DNA of 64,000 nucleotides from Streptomyces celluloflavus (lineage in GTDB: Bacteria > Actinomycetota > Actinomycetes > Streptomycetales > Streptomycetaceae), in contig JOEL01000012.1 of the NCBI GenBank assembly GCA_000720995.1, forward strand, positions 124,001 to 188,000. Reading direction: 5' to 3'. Positions 50,970-59,912 of the stretch are shown one piece after another; the stretch's first letter is position 1, and every line of letters starts with the position of its first letter. The notes beneath the pieces were generated by a model, which was given only the letters and a program-made list of their open reading frames with translations, was not told the origin of the DNA and ran no database searches. The position numbers and the translations under genes were made by a program.

Positions 50970-51081
50970 GAAAGCTCCGTGCACGAGATGTGCAACTGTC
51001 CGTAACGGCGCGCGTGCGGGGAGCGCGGCGAGGCCACAGTGAGGGCGATACAGGACTCCACCTCACAGAGAGCCGACCGCC

Positions 51082-54000
51082 GTGGTGCATCGCAGAGCGC
51101 GCAGGGAAGCCGAACGGGCCGCCGCCGCAGCCACCGAGCAACTCCTGAGAGCCGGCCGGATACTGCGACGCACGACGACCACCCCGGACCTGCGCGCCGT
51201 CTACCGCGCCGACCAGCGCGTCAACGACGCGCCGTACCGGGAGCGCTGGGCGCACGACAAGGTCGTCCGGTCCACACACGGGGTGAACTGCACCGGGTCC
51301 TGTTCCTGGAAGGTGTTCGTCAAGGACGGGCTGATCACCTGGGAGACGCAGCAGACCGACTACCCGTCCGTGGGGCCCGACCGTCCCGAGTACGAACCGC
51401 GGGGCTGCCCGCGCGGGGCGTCGTTCTCCTGGTACACCTACTCGCCGACCCGGGTGCGCCACCCGCACGCCCGCGGGGTGCTCGTCGAGATGTACCGCGA
51501 GGCCAGGCAGCGACTGGGCGACCCGGTGGCGGCCTGGGCGGAGATCACCACCGATCCCGTCCGGCGACGGCGCTACCAGTCCGCGCGCGGCAAGGGCGGA
51601 CTGGTGCGGATCGACTGGCCGGAGGCGCTGGAGATCGCCGCCGCCGCGCATGTGCACACCCTCCAGGAGTACGGACCGGACCGGATCGCGGGCTTCTCGC
51701 CGATCCCCGCGATGTCGATGGCCTCGCAGGCGGTCGGCTCCCGCTTCATGTCCCTCATCGGCGCGCCGATGCTCTCCTTCTACGACTGGTACGCGGACCT
51801 GCCGATCGCCTCTCCGCAGGTCTTCGGCGACCAGACCGATGTGCCGGAGTCCGGCGACTGGTGGGACGCGGCGTATCTGGTGCTGTGGGGCTCCAACGTG
51901 CCGGTGACCCGGACGCCGGACGCGCACTGGATGGCCGAGGCCCGCTACCGGGGGCAGAAGGTGGTGGTGGTCTCCCCCGACTACGCGGACGCCACGAAGT
52001 TCGCCGACCAGTGGCTGCACCCGCACCCGGGGACCGACGGCGCCCTGGCGATGGCGATGGGGCAGGTCATCCTCACCGAGTTCTTCGTCCGCCGGCAGGT
52101 GCCCTACTTCACCGACTACGTCCGGCGCTTCACCGATCTGCCGTTCCTGGTCGCGCTCGACGAGCGGGCGGACGGCGGTCACACGCCCGGGAAGTTCGTC
52201 ACCGCCGCGGATCCGGGCCCGGCCGGGCGCGCCGGCGCGGGCGAGGAGGCGGACCACTGGCGGCCCATGGTCTTCGACGCCGCCACGGGCCGCCCGGCGG
52301 TTCCCCCCGGGACGCTGGGCGAGCGCTGGTCCGAGAGCGGCAAGGGCCGCTGGAACCTGGACCTCGGTGACCTCGTGCCCGAACTCACCTTCCACGGCGC
52401 CGGCGGTGCCACCGCGGAGGTGGTCCTGCCCCGCTTCGACCGGCCCGGCGGCACGGTACGCCGTACGGTGCCGGTCCGCGAGATCGGCGGGCGCCTGGTG
52501 ACCACCGTCTTCGACCTGCTGCTCACCACCTACGGCGTGCACCGCGAGGGGCTCACCGGCGACTGGCCGACGGGGTACGACGACGCCACCTGGCCGTGCA
52601 CCCCGGCCTGGCAGGAGGAGATCACCTCCGTACCGGCCGCCCAGGTGATCCGGATCGCGCGGGAGTTCGCCCGGAACGCGGAGCAGACCCGCGGCCGGTC
52701 CATGATCGTGATGGGGGCGGGCACCAACCACTGGTTCCACTCCGACACCATCTACCGGGCCTTTCTGACGCTGCTCCTGCTGACCGGCTGCCAGGGCGTC
52801 AACGGCGGCGGCTGGGCGCACTACGTCGGCCAGGAGAAGGTCCGCCCGTACGCCGGCTGGCAGCAGCTGGCGACGGCCGCCGACTGGGTGCGCCCCTCCC
52901 GGCAGATGGCCGGCACCCCGTACTGGTATCTGCACACCGACCAGTGGCGCTACGAGAGTTACCGGGCGGACGTGCTGGCCGCGCCCACCGGACGCGGCCT
53001 CTTCACCGGCCGGCACACCGCCGACCTGGTCGCCCAGTCCGCCCGGCTGGGCTGGCTGCCCTCCTATCCCACGTTCGCCGCCAACCCGCTCGACCTGGGC
53101 GCCCGGGTCCGCGCGGCCGGCCGCGAACCCGGCGCCTGGGTCGCGGACGAACTGGCGGCCGGGCGGCTGGACTTCGCCTGCGAGGACCCGGACGCGCCGG
53201 GCAACTGGCCGCGGGTGCTGACCGTCTGGCGCGCCAACCTCATCGGCTCCTCCGCGAAGGGCAACGAGTACTTCCTGCGGCATCTGCTCGGCGCACAGGA
53301 CAACGCGAGCGCGGCGGAGGCGCCGCCCGCCGACCGGCCGGACGAGCTGACCTGGCACGACGAGGCGCCGCGCGGCAAGCTCGACCTGCTGCTCGCCGTC
53401 GACTTCCGGATGACGTCCACGACGCTCTTCGCCGACCTCGTCCTGCCCGCCGCCACCTGGTACGAGAAGCACGATCTCTCCAGTACGGACATGCACCCCT
53501 ACGTCCACGCCTTCACCCCGGCGATCGACCCGCCCTGGCAGGCCCGCACCGACTTCGAGATCTTCCACGGGCTGGCCGCCCGGCTCGGCGAACTGGCCGA
53601 GGGGCGCCTGGACGTGGCGTACGACCTGGTGGCCACCGCCCTCCAGCACGACACCCCCGGCGAGACGGCTCAGCCCGGCGGCACCGTCCCCGACTGGCGG
53701 GCCGGCGCCCCGGCCGTACCAGGCGGCAACCTGCCCCCGTGCACGGTGGTGGAGCGCGACTACACGGCCATCGCCGGCAAGCTCGCCGCCCTGGGGCCGC
53801 TGCCGGAGCGCGACGGGATGACCGTCAAGGGGCTCACCGTCCACCCCGTCGCGGAGAGCCGCTGGCTGGCGGCCCGCTGCGGCACCGCCACCCGCGGCCC
53901 GGCCGCCGGGCGGCCGCTGCTGGACACGGACGTGAAGTTCTGCGAGGCGATCCTCGCGCTGTCCGGCACCACCAACGGGCGGCTCGCCGCGGAGGGGTTC

Positions 54001-54804
54001 GCCCGCCTCGCCGAACGGTGCGGCCCCGGCAGCGGCCTGGCGGCGCTGGGCGAGTCGGTGGCCGAGCGGCGGGTGGTCTTCTCCGATACCCAGGAGCGGC
54101 CCGTACAGGTCTCCACCAGCTTCGAGTGGTCCGGCAAGGAGGCCACCGACCGCCGCTACTCGCCGTTCACCGTCAACACCGAGCACCACAAGCCCTGGCA
54201 CACCCTCACCGGCCGCCAGCACTTCTACCTCGACCACGACTGGATGGCCGAACTCGGCGAGCAACTGCCCGTCTACCGGCCGCCGTTGGACCTGGCCGCG
54301 CTCGGCGAGAGCGGCCCCGGGGCCACCGGCGGCCCGGACGGCGAACGCACGGTGACCGTCCGGTACGTCACCCCGCACTCGAAGTGGTCCATCCACTCCG
54401 AGTACCAGGAGAACCTGCTCATGCAGACCCTGGCCCGCGGCGGGCCGGTCATCTGGATGAGCGTGGCCGACGCCGGGTCCATCGGGGCCGCGGACAACGA
54501 CTGGATCGAGGCGGTCAACGCCAACGGCGTGGTCGTCGCCCGCGCCGTCGTCTCGCACCGCATGCCGGCCGGCACCGTGTTCATGTACCACGTACAGGAA
54601 CGCCTGGTGAACGTGCCCAGGTCACAGGCGACCGGCCGGCGCGGCGGCGTCCACAACGCGCTGACCAAACTCCTGATCAAACCCACCCATCTCATCGGCG
54701 GCTACGGCCAGTTGTCGTTCGCCCCCAACTACTACGGCCCGACCGGCAACCAGCGCGACGCCGTCACCGTCATCCGCCGCCGCTCCCAGAACGTGTCCTA
54801 CTAG
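51082..54804 (+). CDS. narG: Respiratory nitrate reductase alpha subunit NarG
   Basis: 1240 aa from the GTG at 51082 (GTG at 51085 also possible). It holds the Mo-bisMGD cofactor and reduces nitrate to nitrite at the inner face of the membrane. The FS0 [4Fe-4S] ligands are H66, C70, C74 and C109, with the 35-residue C74-C109 gap identical to E. coli. The Mo ligand is D235 in SFYDWYADLP. No twin-arginine signal is present at the N-terminus, in keeping with a cytoplasm-facing enzyme. It is the first gene of narGHJI. About a quarter of the way in (residues 360-400) it carries a Gly/Ala-rich insert. Confidence 0.97.
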   Translation: MVHRRARREAERAAAAATEQLLRAGRILRRTTTTPDLRAVYRADQRVNDAPYRERWAHDKVVRSTHGVNCTGSCSWKVFVKDGLITWETQQTDYPSVGPDRPEYEPRGCPRGASFSWYTYSPTRVRHPHARGVLVEMYREARQRLGDPVAAWAEITTDPVRRRRYQSARGKGGLVRIDWPEALEIAAAAHVHTLQEYGPDRIAGFSPIPAMSMASQAVGSRFMSLIGAPMLSFYDWYADLPIASPQVFGDQTDVPESGDWWDAAYLVLWGSNVPVTRTPDAHWMAEARYRGQKVVVVSPDYADATKFADQWLHPHPGTDGALAMAMGQVILTEFFVRRQVPYFTDYVRRFTDLPFLVALDERADGGHTPGKFVTAADPGPAGRAGAGEEADHWRPMVFDAATGRPAVPPGTLGERWSESGKGRWNLDLGDLVPELTFHGAGGATAEVVLPRFDRPGGTVRRTVPVREIGGRLVTTVFDLLLTTYGVHREGLTGDWPTGYDDATWPCTPAWQEEITSVPAAQVIRIAREFARNAEQTRGRSMIVMGAGTNHWFHSDTIYRAFLTLLLLTGCQGVNGGGWAHYVGQEKVRPYAGWQQLATAADWVRPSRQMAGTPYWYLHTDQWRYESYRADVLAAPTGRGLFTGRHTADLVAQSARLGWLPSYPTFAANPLDLGARVRAAGREPGAWVADELAAGRLDFACEDPDAPGNWPRVLTVWRANLIGSSAKGNEYFLRHLLGAQDNASAAEAPPADRPDELTWHDEAPRGKLDLLLAVDFRMTSTTLFADLVLPAATWYEKHDLSSTDMHPYVHAFTPAIDPPWQARTDFEIFHGLAARLGELAEGRLDVAYDLVATALQHDTPGETAQPGGTVPDWRAGAPAVPGGNLPPCTVVERDYTAIAGKLAALGPLPERDGMTVKGLTVHPVAESRWLAARCGTATRGPAAGRPLLDTDVKFCEAILALSGTTNGRLAAEGFARLAERCGPGSGLAALGESVAERRVVFSDTQERPVQVSTSFEWSGKEATDRRYSPFTVNTEHHKPWHTLTGRQHFYLDHDWMAELGEQLPVYRPPLDLAALGESGPGATGGPDGERTVTVRYVTPHSKWSIHSEYQENLLMQTLARGGPVIWMSVADAGSIGAADNDWIEAVNANGVVVARAVVSHRMPAGTVFMYHVQERLVNVPRSQATGRRGGVHNALTKLLIKPTHLIGGYGQLSFAPNYYGPTGNQRDAVTVIRRRSQNVSY

Positions 54805-54821
54805 CACCATGGAGTACTGAC

Positions 54822-56435
54822 ATGAGGGTGATGGCTCAAGTGGCCATGGTCATGAACCTCGACAAGTGCATCGGCTGCCACACCTGCTCGGTCACCTGCA
54901 AGCAGACCTGGACCAACCGGACCGGCACCGAATACGTCTGGTTCAACAACGTCGAGACCCGCCCCGGCCAGGGCTACCCCCGCGGCCACGAGGACCAGAC
55001 CCGGTGGCAGGGCGGCTGGCGGCTCAAGGGCGGCCGCCTCGTACCGCGCACCGGCGGCCGCGCCCGCCGCCTCGCCCGGATCTTCGCCAACCCCGAACTC
55101 CCCTCGCTGGACGACTACTACCAGCCCTGGACCTACGACTACGAGAACCTCACCGCGGCCCCGCTCGGCGACGATGTGCCCACCGCCCGGCCCCGCTCGC
55201 TGATCGACGGCCGCCCCACGGCGGTCACCTGGGGCCCCAACTGGGACGACGACCTCGGCGGCGGCCCCGACCGAATCGCCGAGGACCCCGTCCTGCGCCG
55301 GATGAACGAACGCGTACGGCTGGAGTACGAGCAGGCGTTCATGTTCTATCTGCCGCGGATCTGCGAGCACTGCCTCAACCCGTCGTGCGTGGCCGTCTGC
55401 CCCTCCGGCGCGCTGTACAAGCGCATCGAGGACGGCATCGTCCTGGTCGACCAGGACCGGTGCCGGGGCTGGCGGATGTGCGTCTCGGGCTGCCCGTACA
55501 AGAAGGTCTACTTCAACCACCAGAGCGGCAAGGCGGAGAAGTGCACCCTGTGCTACCCCCGCATCGAGGCGGGCGAGCCCACCGTCTGCTCCGAGACCTG
55601 CGTGGGGCGGCTGCGCTACCTGGGCGTCATGCTCTACGACCCGGACAAGGTCGGCGAGGCTGCCTCCGTCACCGAGGAACAGGACCTCTACGAGGCACAG
55701 CTCGGCTGCTTCCTCGACCCCGACGACCCCGAGGTGGCCGAGGCGGCGGAACGGTCGGGCATCCCGCACGACTGGCTCACCGCCGCCCGCCGCTCCCCGG
55801 TGCGCGCCCTGATCACCCGCTACCGGGTGGCGCTGCCGCTGCACCCGGAGTACCGCACCATGCCGATGGTCTGGTACGTCCCGCCGCTCTCCCCGGTCGT
55901 GGACGCGCTGACCGCCACCGGGCACGACGGCGAGGACCCCGCCGGTCTCTTCGGGGCCATCGACACCCTGCGCATCCCGCTGGAGTACCTCGCCGGGCTC
56001 TTCACCGCCGGGGACACCGGCCCGGTGGAGGCCGCGCTGTGCCGCCTCGCCGCGATGCGCTCCCATATGCGCCGCATCAACCTCGACGAGCCGCGCGATC
56101 CGGCCCTCGCCCGGAGCGTCGGGATGGACGCCGACGGCATCGAGGAGATGTACCGGCTGCTGGCGCTCGCCAAGTACGAGGAGCGGTATGTGATCCCGAC
56201 GAGCTACACCGGCAGCGTCCCCGAGGACGGGGCGGACGGCGGGTGCAGCCTGGACGGCGACGGCGGCCCCGGCATGATGGCGGACGGCCTGCCCGGCATG
56301 GCGGACTTCCACGCCCCGCCCACCGCCCACGAACCGGCCGCGAGCGGCGGGCTGCGCGGCCGCGTCAACCTGCTGAACTGGGACGGCCACTCACGGCCCG
56401 CCGGGCTCTTCCCGCGACGGGGGGAACGCCGGTGA
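54822..56435 (+). CDS. narH: Respiratory nitrate reductase beta subunit NarH
   Basis: 537 aa from the ATG at 54822, with GGAG 7 nt upstream. It wires electrons from NarI to NarG through four Fe-S clusters. Cysteine sets: C16-x2-C19-x2-C22-x3-C26, CEHCLNPSCVAVCP, CRGWRMCVSGCP (Trp in the second ligand slot gives the [3Fe-4S] cluster, as in E. coli) and CTLCYPRIEAGEPTVCSETC. The C-terminal 60 residues are Gly/Asp/Ala-rich and longer than I expect. The stop overlaps the narJ GTG. Confidence 0.97.
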   Translation: MRVMAQVAMVMNLDKCIGCHTCSVTCKQTWTNRTGTEYVWFNNVETRPGQGYPRGHEDQTRWQGGWRLKGGRLVPRTGGRARRLARIFANPELPSLDDYYQPWTYDYENLTAAPLGDDVPTARPRSLIDGRPTAVTWGPNWDDDLGGGPDRIAEDPVLRRMNERVRLEYEQAFMFYLPRICEHCLNPSCVAVCPSGALYKRIEDGIVLVDQDRCRGWRMCVSGCPYKKVYFNHQSGKAEKCTLCYPRIEAGEPTVCSETCVGRLRYLGVMLYDPDKVGEAASVTEEQDLYEAQLGCFLDPDDPEVAEAAERSGIPHDWLTAARRSPVRALITRYRVALPLHPEYRTMPMVWYVPPLSPVVDALTATGHDGEDPAGLFGAIDTLRIPLEYLAGLFTAGDTGPVEAALCRLAAMRSHMRRINLDEPRDPALARSVGMDADGIEEMYRLLALAKYEERYVIPTSYTGSVPEDGADGGCSLDGDGGPGMMADGLPGMADFHAPPTAHEPAASGGLRGRVNLLNWDGHSRPAGLFPRRGERR

Positions 56436-57052
56436 ACCGCCCGGCCGTTCACCAGGCGGCGGCCCTGCTGCTGAGCTACCCCGACGACGACTGGCCCGGC
56501 CTGCTGCACACCGTCCGCACGATTCTGGGCCAACTCCCTTCCCCCGAAACGGAGTTGCTGGCGCGGTTCTGCACGGCCGTGGAGGACGTGCCGCCGCTCG
56601 ACCTCGCGGCCCGCTACGTCCGCACCTTCGACCGCAGCCGCCGCCGCACCCTGCACCTGACCTACTACACCGACGGCGACACCCGCCGCCGCGGCGCCTC
56701 CCTGGCCCGGCTCAAGGCCCTCTACCGCGCCCACGGCTGGGAGCTGTCCGCGGCCGAACTGCCCGACTTCCTCCCCGCCGTCCTGGAGTTCGCCGCCCGC
56801 TGCCCTGGGCCCGGCGAGGAACTGCTGACCGCCCACCGGCCCGCACTCGAACTCCTCGGCCACGCGCTCACCGCCTCTCACAGCCCGTACACCGACGTGC
56901 TGCGCGCCATCCTCCGGACGCTGCCCGGACCGGCCCCCGCCGACCGGGCGGCCGCGCTCCGGCTCGCCCGCCACGGGCCGCCCGCCGAAAGCGTCGGCCT
57001 CGACCCGTTCCCCGCCGAGGGCGGTCCGCACCAGGAAGGAACCCGCCGGTGA
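56432..57052 (+). CDS. narJ: Nitrate reductase molybdenum-cofactor assembly chaperone NarJ
   Basis: 206 aa from a GTG overlapping the narH stop. All-helical NarJ/TorD-like fold, with AALLLSYPDDDWP at the N-terminus and RTFDRSRRRTLHLTYYTDGDTRRRGASLA, the conserved family core. It binds apo-NarG and is needed for cofactor insertion but is not part of the final enzyme. The stop overlaps the narI start (GTGA). Confidence 0.95.
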   Translation: MNRPAVHQAAALLLSYPDDDWPGLLHTVRTILGQLPSPETELLARFCTAVEDVPPLDLAARYVRTFDRSRRRTLHLTYYTDGDTRRRGASLARLKALYRAHGWELSAAELPDFLPAVLEFAARCPGPGEELLTAHRPALELLGHALTASHSPYTDVLRAILRTLPGPAPADRAAALRLARHGPPAESVGLDPFPAEGGPHQEGTRR

Positions 57053-57882
57053 CCCATCTGCGCATCGCCCTGTGGGGCGTCCTGCCCTACCTCGCCCTCA
57101 CCGTCCTGGTCGCCGGCAGCCTCTGGCGCTACCACTACGACCGCTTCGGCTTCACCACCCGCTCCAGCCAACTGCACGAGAGCCGGCTGCTCGGCATCGG
57201 CGGCCCGCTCTTCCACTACGGGCTGATCTTCGTCTTCGCCGGCCACGTCATCGGTCTGCTCGTCCCCGAGTCATGGACCGACCGCCTGCACATCGGCGAG
57301 AGCTTCTACCACGCCAACGCGCTGCTCGCCGGCGGCACCGCGGGCCTCGCCGCCGTCACCGGACTGGCCGTCCTGCTCTGGCGCCGCCTACGGGTACCGG
57401 CCGTACGCCGGGCGACCAGCCGCAGCGACCGCGCCGTCTACCCGCTGCTGGCCGCCGTCCTGCTCGCCGGCCTCACCGTCACCGCCGGCGGCGCGCTGCC
57501 CGGCGCCTACGACTACCGCACGGGCGTCTCCGTCTGGTTCCGCAGCCTGTTCACCCTCGACCCCCAGGTGACCCTCATGGCCCAGGCCCCCGTCACCTAC
57601 CAACTGCACGCCCTGCTGGCGATGGCACTCTTCACCCTCTGGCCCTTCAGCCGCCTGGTACACGCCTTCACCGCCCCCCTCGGCTACCTCACCCGCCCCT
57701 ACATCCTCTACCGCTCCCGCTCCCGCACGACCCCCTACCGCCACCCGGCGTCGCCGCCCGCCTCCGGAAAACCCCGGCGCCGACCGCCCGGCCGGAAAAC
57801 CGCGACCCGCCCTGCGACTCCTGCCCGGCCCCTCCCGGAACACGCGCCTCGTGGTCGCGACGGGCGCCCGGAACGGGGGTAA
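57049..57882 (+). CDS. narI: Respiratory nitrate reductase gamma subunit NarI (cytochrome b)
   Basis: 277 aa. Five membrane helices bind two b hemes and oxidise menaquinol. The heme ligands fall at H56 and H66 (FHYGLIFVFAGHVIG) and at H187 and H205 (YQLHALLAMALFTLWPFSRLVHAF), the same numbers as in E. coli NarI. The C-terminus beyond residue about 222 is an unusual Arg/Pro-rich tail of about 55 residues, cytoplasmic by topology. It is the last gene of the operon. Confidence 0.96.
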   Translation: MTHLRIALWGVLPYLALTVLVAGSLWRYHYDRFGFTTRSSQLHESRLLGIGGPLFHYGLIFVFAGHVIGLLVPESWTDRLHIGESFYHANALLAGGTAGLAAVTGLAVLLWRRLRVPAVRRATSRSDRAVYPLLAAVLLAGLTVTAGGALPGAYDYRTGVSVWFRSLFTLDPQVTLMAQAPVTYQLHALLAMALFTLWPFSRLVHAFTAPLGYLTRPYILYRSRSRTTPYRHPASPPASGKPRRRPPGRKTATRPATPARPLPEHAPRGRDGRPERG

Positions 57883-58000
57883 TCGGCCTGCCGCTTGGGC
57901 TTCGGGCGTCACGTGTTTCCAGGAGGGCTTCCGCTCTCCCCTGTCTCCGTCGGCCCGGCGACCTGCGCCATGACCCGGCACACCACCTGTGGTCGCGGTG

Positions 58001-58357
58001 TCAACCGCGACCGGCCGCCCGCTCGTCCGCGCCCTCGGCAACGGCCGTCCGGACCGTCTGGCGATCCTGCGGCGACATCGACCGCCACTGGTCGCCGAGA
58101 CCGGCGAGACCTTCGGTGAGCGCGCGGTGACCGGCCGGGTCGTCGAGGACGTCCTTGAGCGCCAGCCGGCCTCCGAGCATCTTGCGGGCGAGGTCCTGGA
58201 GGGCGGGCGGGGCGGCCGCGTTGTTCCGGACGGCGCGGAGGGACGTGGTGAGGTGCTCGTTCTGCTCCTCCGACAGGTCCTGCTCCTCGATGGGGTACTC
58301 GCGCTCTCCCGGAGCGGTGGTGTCGTGCCCGCTGTTCCTGCTGTGCCTGTTGTTCAT
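58001..58357 (-). CDS. Small charged protein next to WXG100 genes, not recognised
   Basis: 118 aa from the ATG at 58357, with GAGGAG 10 nt upstream. The N-terminal 45 residues are polar and acidic (YPIEEQDLSEEQNEHL); the rest is predicted helical (LARKMLGGRLALKDVLDDPAGHRALTEGLAGLGDQWRSM). No signal peptide or membrane segment. It follows the WXG100-type gene by 52 bp in the same direction, so it may be a chaperone or partner for that set. Function unknown. Confidence 0.7.
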   Translation of the reverse strand: MNNRHSRNSGHDTTAPGEREYPIEEQDLSEEQNEHLTTSLRAVRNNAAAPPALQDLARKMLGGRLALKDVLDDPAGHRALTEGLAGLGDQWRSMSPQDRQTVRTAVAEGADERAAGRG

Positions 58358-58409
58358 CGGGGTGGATCTCCTCTTCGCCGATACCGATACCAGCCGCCGT
58401 CGGCCGTCC

Positions 58410-59381
58410 TCAGCCGAAGGTGTTACGGACGCGATCGGCCTCGTCCCGGCCGCTGCGGGTGGTGGGCTCGGGGGGCGGTGTGGGCGCGGGCGCCGGCCCG
58501 CCGCCCTCACCCGCGGCCGGCCGGTCCTTCGTGACGGCTCCGGCGACGTTGATGAAGCCTTCGGCCTGTTCCTTGCGCCCCGCCCAGATCTGACCGGCGC
58601 CCTCCGAGAGATCGCCGTGCGCGATCGCATCGACTCCTTCGGCCATCTGAGCGGTGCCGGTGCCGACCTTGGCGATGCCTTTGGCCTTGTCGAGGGCGGG
58701 CTTGGCCATCGCGTCGAACGCGTCCCCGCCGGATACCCCCTTCCGCTCCCCGAAGTGGGTCTGGATCCCCTGCGCGACAAGGTTCTGCGCGAGCCCCTTG
58801 GCCATGTCCTTGCCCACGTCCTTGAACAGGTCCGTCAGCATCTCCCTGACCTTCTTCACGGCCTTCTGCTCGATGGCCTCCGTGATGGCATGGATGATCT
58901 TCTGCTTCGCCTCGTTCAGGAGCCGGCGGACGATCATCCTGGTCGTCTGCGTGGCCGCGGCCGCACCGATCTCGGAGGCACCCAGGGTGACCGGCGCGGC
59001 GGCCTGGGCGATGGCGAACTCGATGGCCAGGGCGATGAGCTGGGCGATCACCGCGATCTTCATCGTCAGCACGATCGTGGCCACCGCGTTGAGCGCGAAG
59101 GAGAGGATCTCGGCGGCCTCGATGACCTCGTCGAGGTAGCCGTCGCCGCCGCCCGCAAATTTCTTCCACGCCTCGTCGAAAGCCTCGATCGCCTCACCGG
59201 AGTTGGCGCCGCGCACGGCGTTCGCGGCGGCGATGCCGTCTGCCTGATACTGCCGGACGGCGGTGGCGAAAGCGCTCCAGCCCTCCGCCGCCTCCCACAT
59301 CTTGTCCTCGTCGGCATCGGGCCAGTTGAACCCCAGCAGATCGAGGATCCAGTCGACTTCCTTCGGCAGCATGATGGACAA
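58410..59381 (-). CDS. WXG100-like N-terminal-domain protein (CpnT/TNT-type head) without a visible toxin domain
   Basis: 323 aa. The start is a TTG at 59381 with GGGGAG 9 nt upstream, or the ATG three codons on. Residues about 5-70 (LPKEVDWILDLLGFNWPDAD, then WEAAEGWSAFATAV) match the WXG100-like head of large type VII-secreted toxins. Helices with a hydrophobic stretch follow (ALNAVATIVLTMKIAVIAQLIALAIEFAIAQAA, about 95-130), then an amphipathic helical stalk and a Pro/Ala/Gly tail. In polymorphic toxins this tail leads to a C-terminal toxin; here the protein simply ends in RNTFG. It forms a set with an upstream WXG100 protein. Confidence 0.8.
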   Translation of the reverse strand: MSIMLPKEVDWILDLLGFNWPDADEDKMWEAAEGWSAFATAVRQYQADGIAAANAVRGANSGEAIEAFDEAWKKFAGGGDGYLDEVIEAAEILSFALNAVATIVLTMKIAVIAQLIALAIEFAIAQAAAPVTLGASEIGAAAATQTTRMIVRRLLNEAKQKIIHAITEAIEQKAVKKVREMLTDLFKDVGKDMAKGLAQNLVAQGIQTHFGERKGVSGGDAFDAMAKPALDKAKGIAKVGTGTAQMAEGVDAIAHGDLSEGAGQIWAGRKEQAEGFINVAGAVTKDRPAAGEGGGPAPAPTPPPEPTTRSGRDEADRVRNTFG

Positions 59382-59450
59382 GCTGGGTCACTCCCCCGAG
59401 AAGCGTGTGATGGCCGGTGCGTTGGCTGGGCGTACGGACCTGGGACGGCG

Positions 59451-59795
59451 TCACATCGTCAGATCGGGACGGCCTGCCGCGTACGTGGCGATGGCGTCGT
59501 CCTGCGTCTGCTCGGTGAACTCGTACCGGGTGCCCATCTCCTGGAGATTGCTGCCGATCTTGGAGAGCGCCTCGCCGAGGTGGGGCATCGAGTGGGAGAT
59601 TCCCTCGGCCACCGGCCCGTAGAAGGTGTTGAAGGTACCGACGAAGTCGTCGTCGCCCCAGTTTTCCCCGGGGTCCCCACCGATCGCCGCTGCCAACTGG
59701 TGGGCGGCCGCAGTGAATCCTGAGCCGATCTGCTCGAAGACGCCACCCTGCGCCTTGAGAACGGCCGGGTCGACGTCGTACCCCGAGCCTGCCAT
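59451..59795 (-). CDS. WXG100-family (ESX-type) secreted helical protein
   Basis: 114 aa from the ATG at 59795. Two helices flank a central N-W-G-D-D turn (GENWGDDDFVGTFNTFYG), the WXG-type hairpin; a C-terminal helix follows (MGTRYEFTEQTQDDAIATYA). The length of about 100 residues and lack of a signal peptide fit type VII secretion substrates, which pair with a partner, here probably the next gene 69 bp downstream. No secretion ATPase or membrane core gene lies in the window. Confidence 0.8.
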   Translation of the reverse strand: MAGSGYDVDPAVLKAQGGVFEQIGSGFTAAAHQLAAAIGGDPGENWGDDDFVGTFNTFYGPVAEGISHSMPHLGEALSKIGSNLQEMGTRYEFTEQTQDDAIATYAAGRPDLTM

Positions 59796-59912
59796 GGAGC
59801 CCCCCTGCTATCCACTGCCACCCATCGGATAAACCTTGGTGACGTACCGTATCCGACACCCTGCGGCAGTCTTCATCGCCCCCCTTGACGACAGGAAAGG
59901 GAATATCCCCCA

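Noticed and set aside
50953-54591. 1212-codon minus-strand frame opposite narG
   Set aside because: Antisense of a fully convincing gene. Its translation is Arg/Gly/Val-rich without family motifs, a normal result of high-GC third positions.
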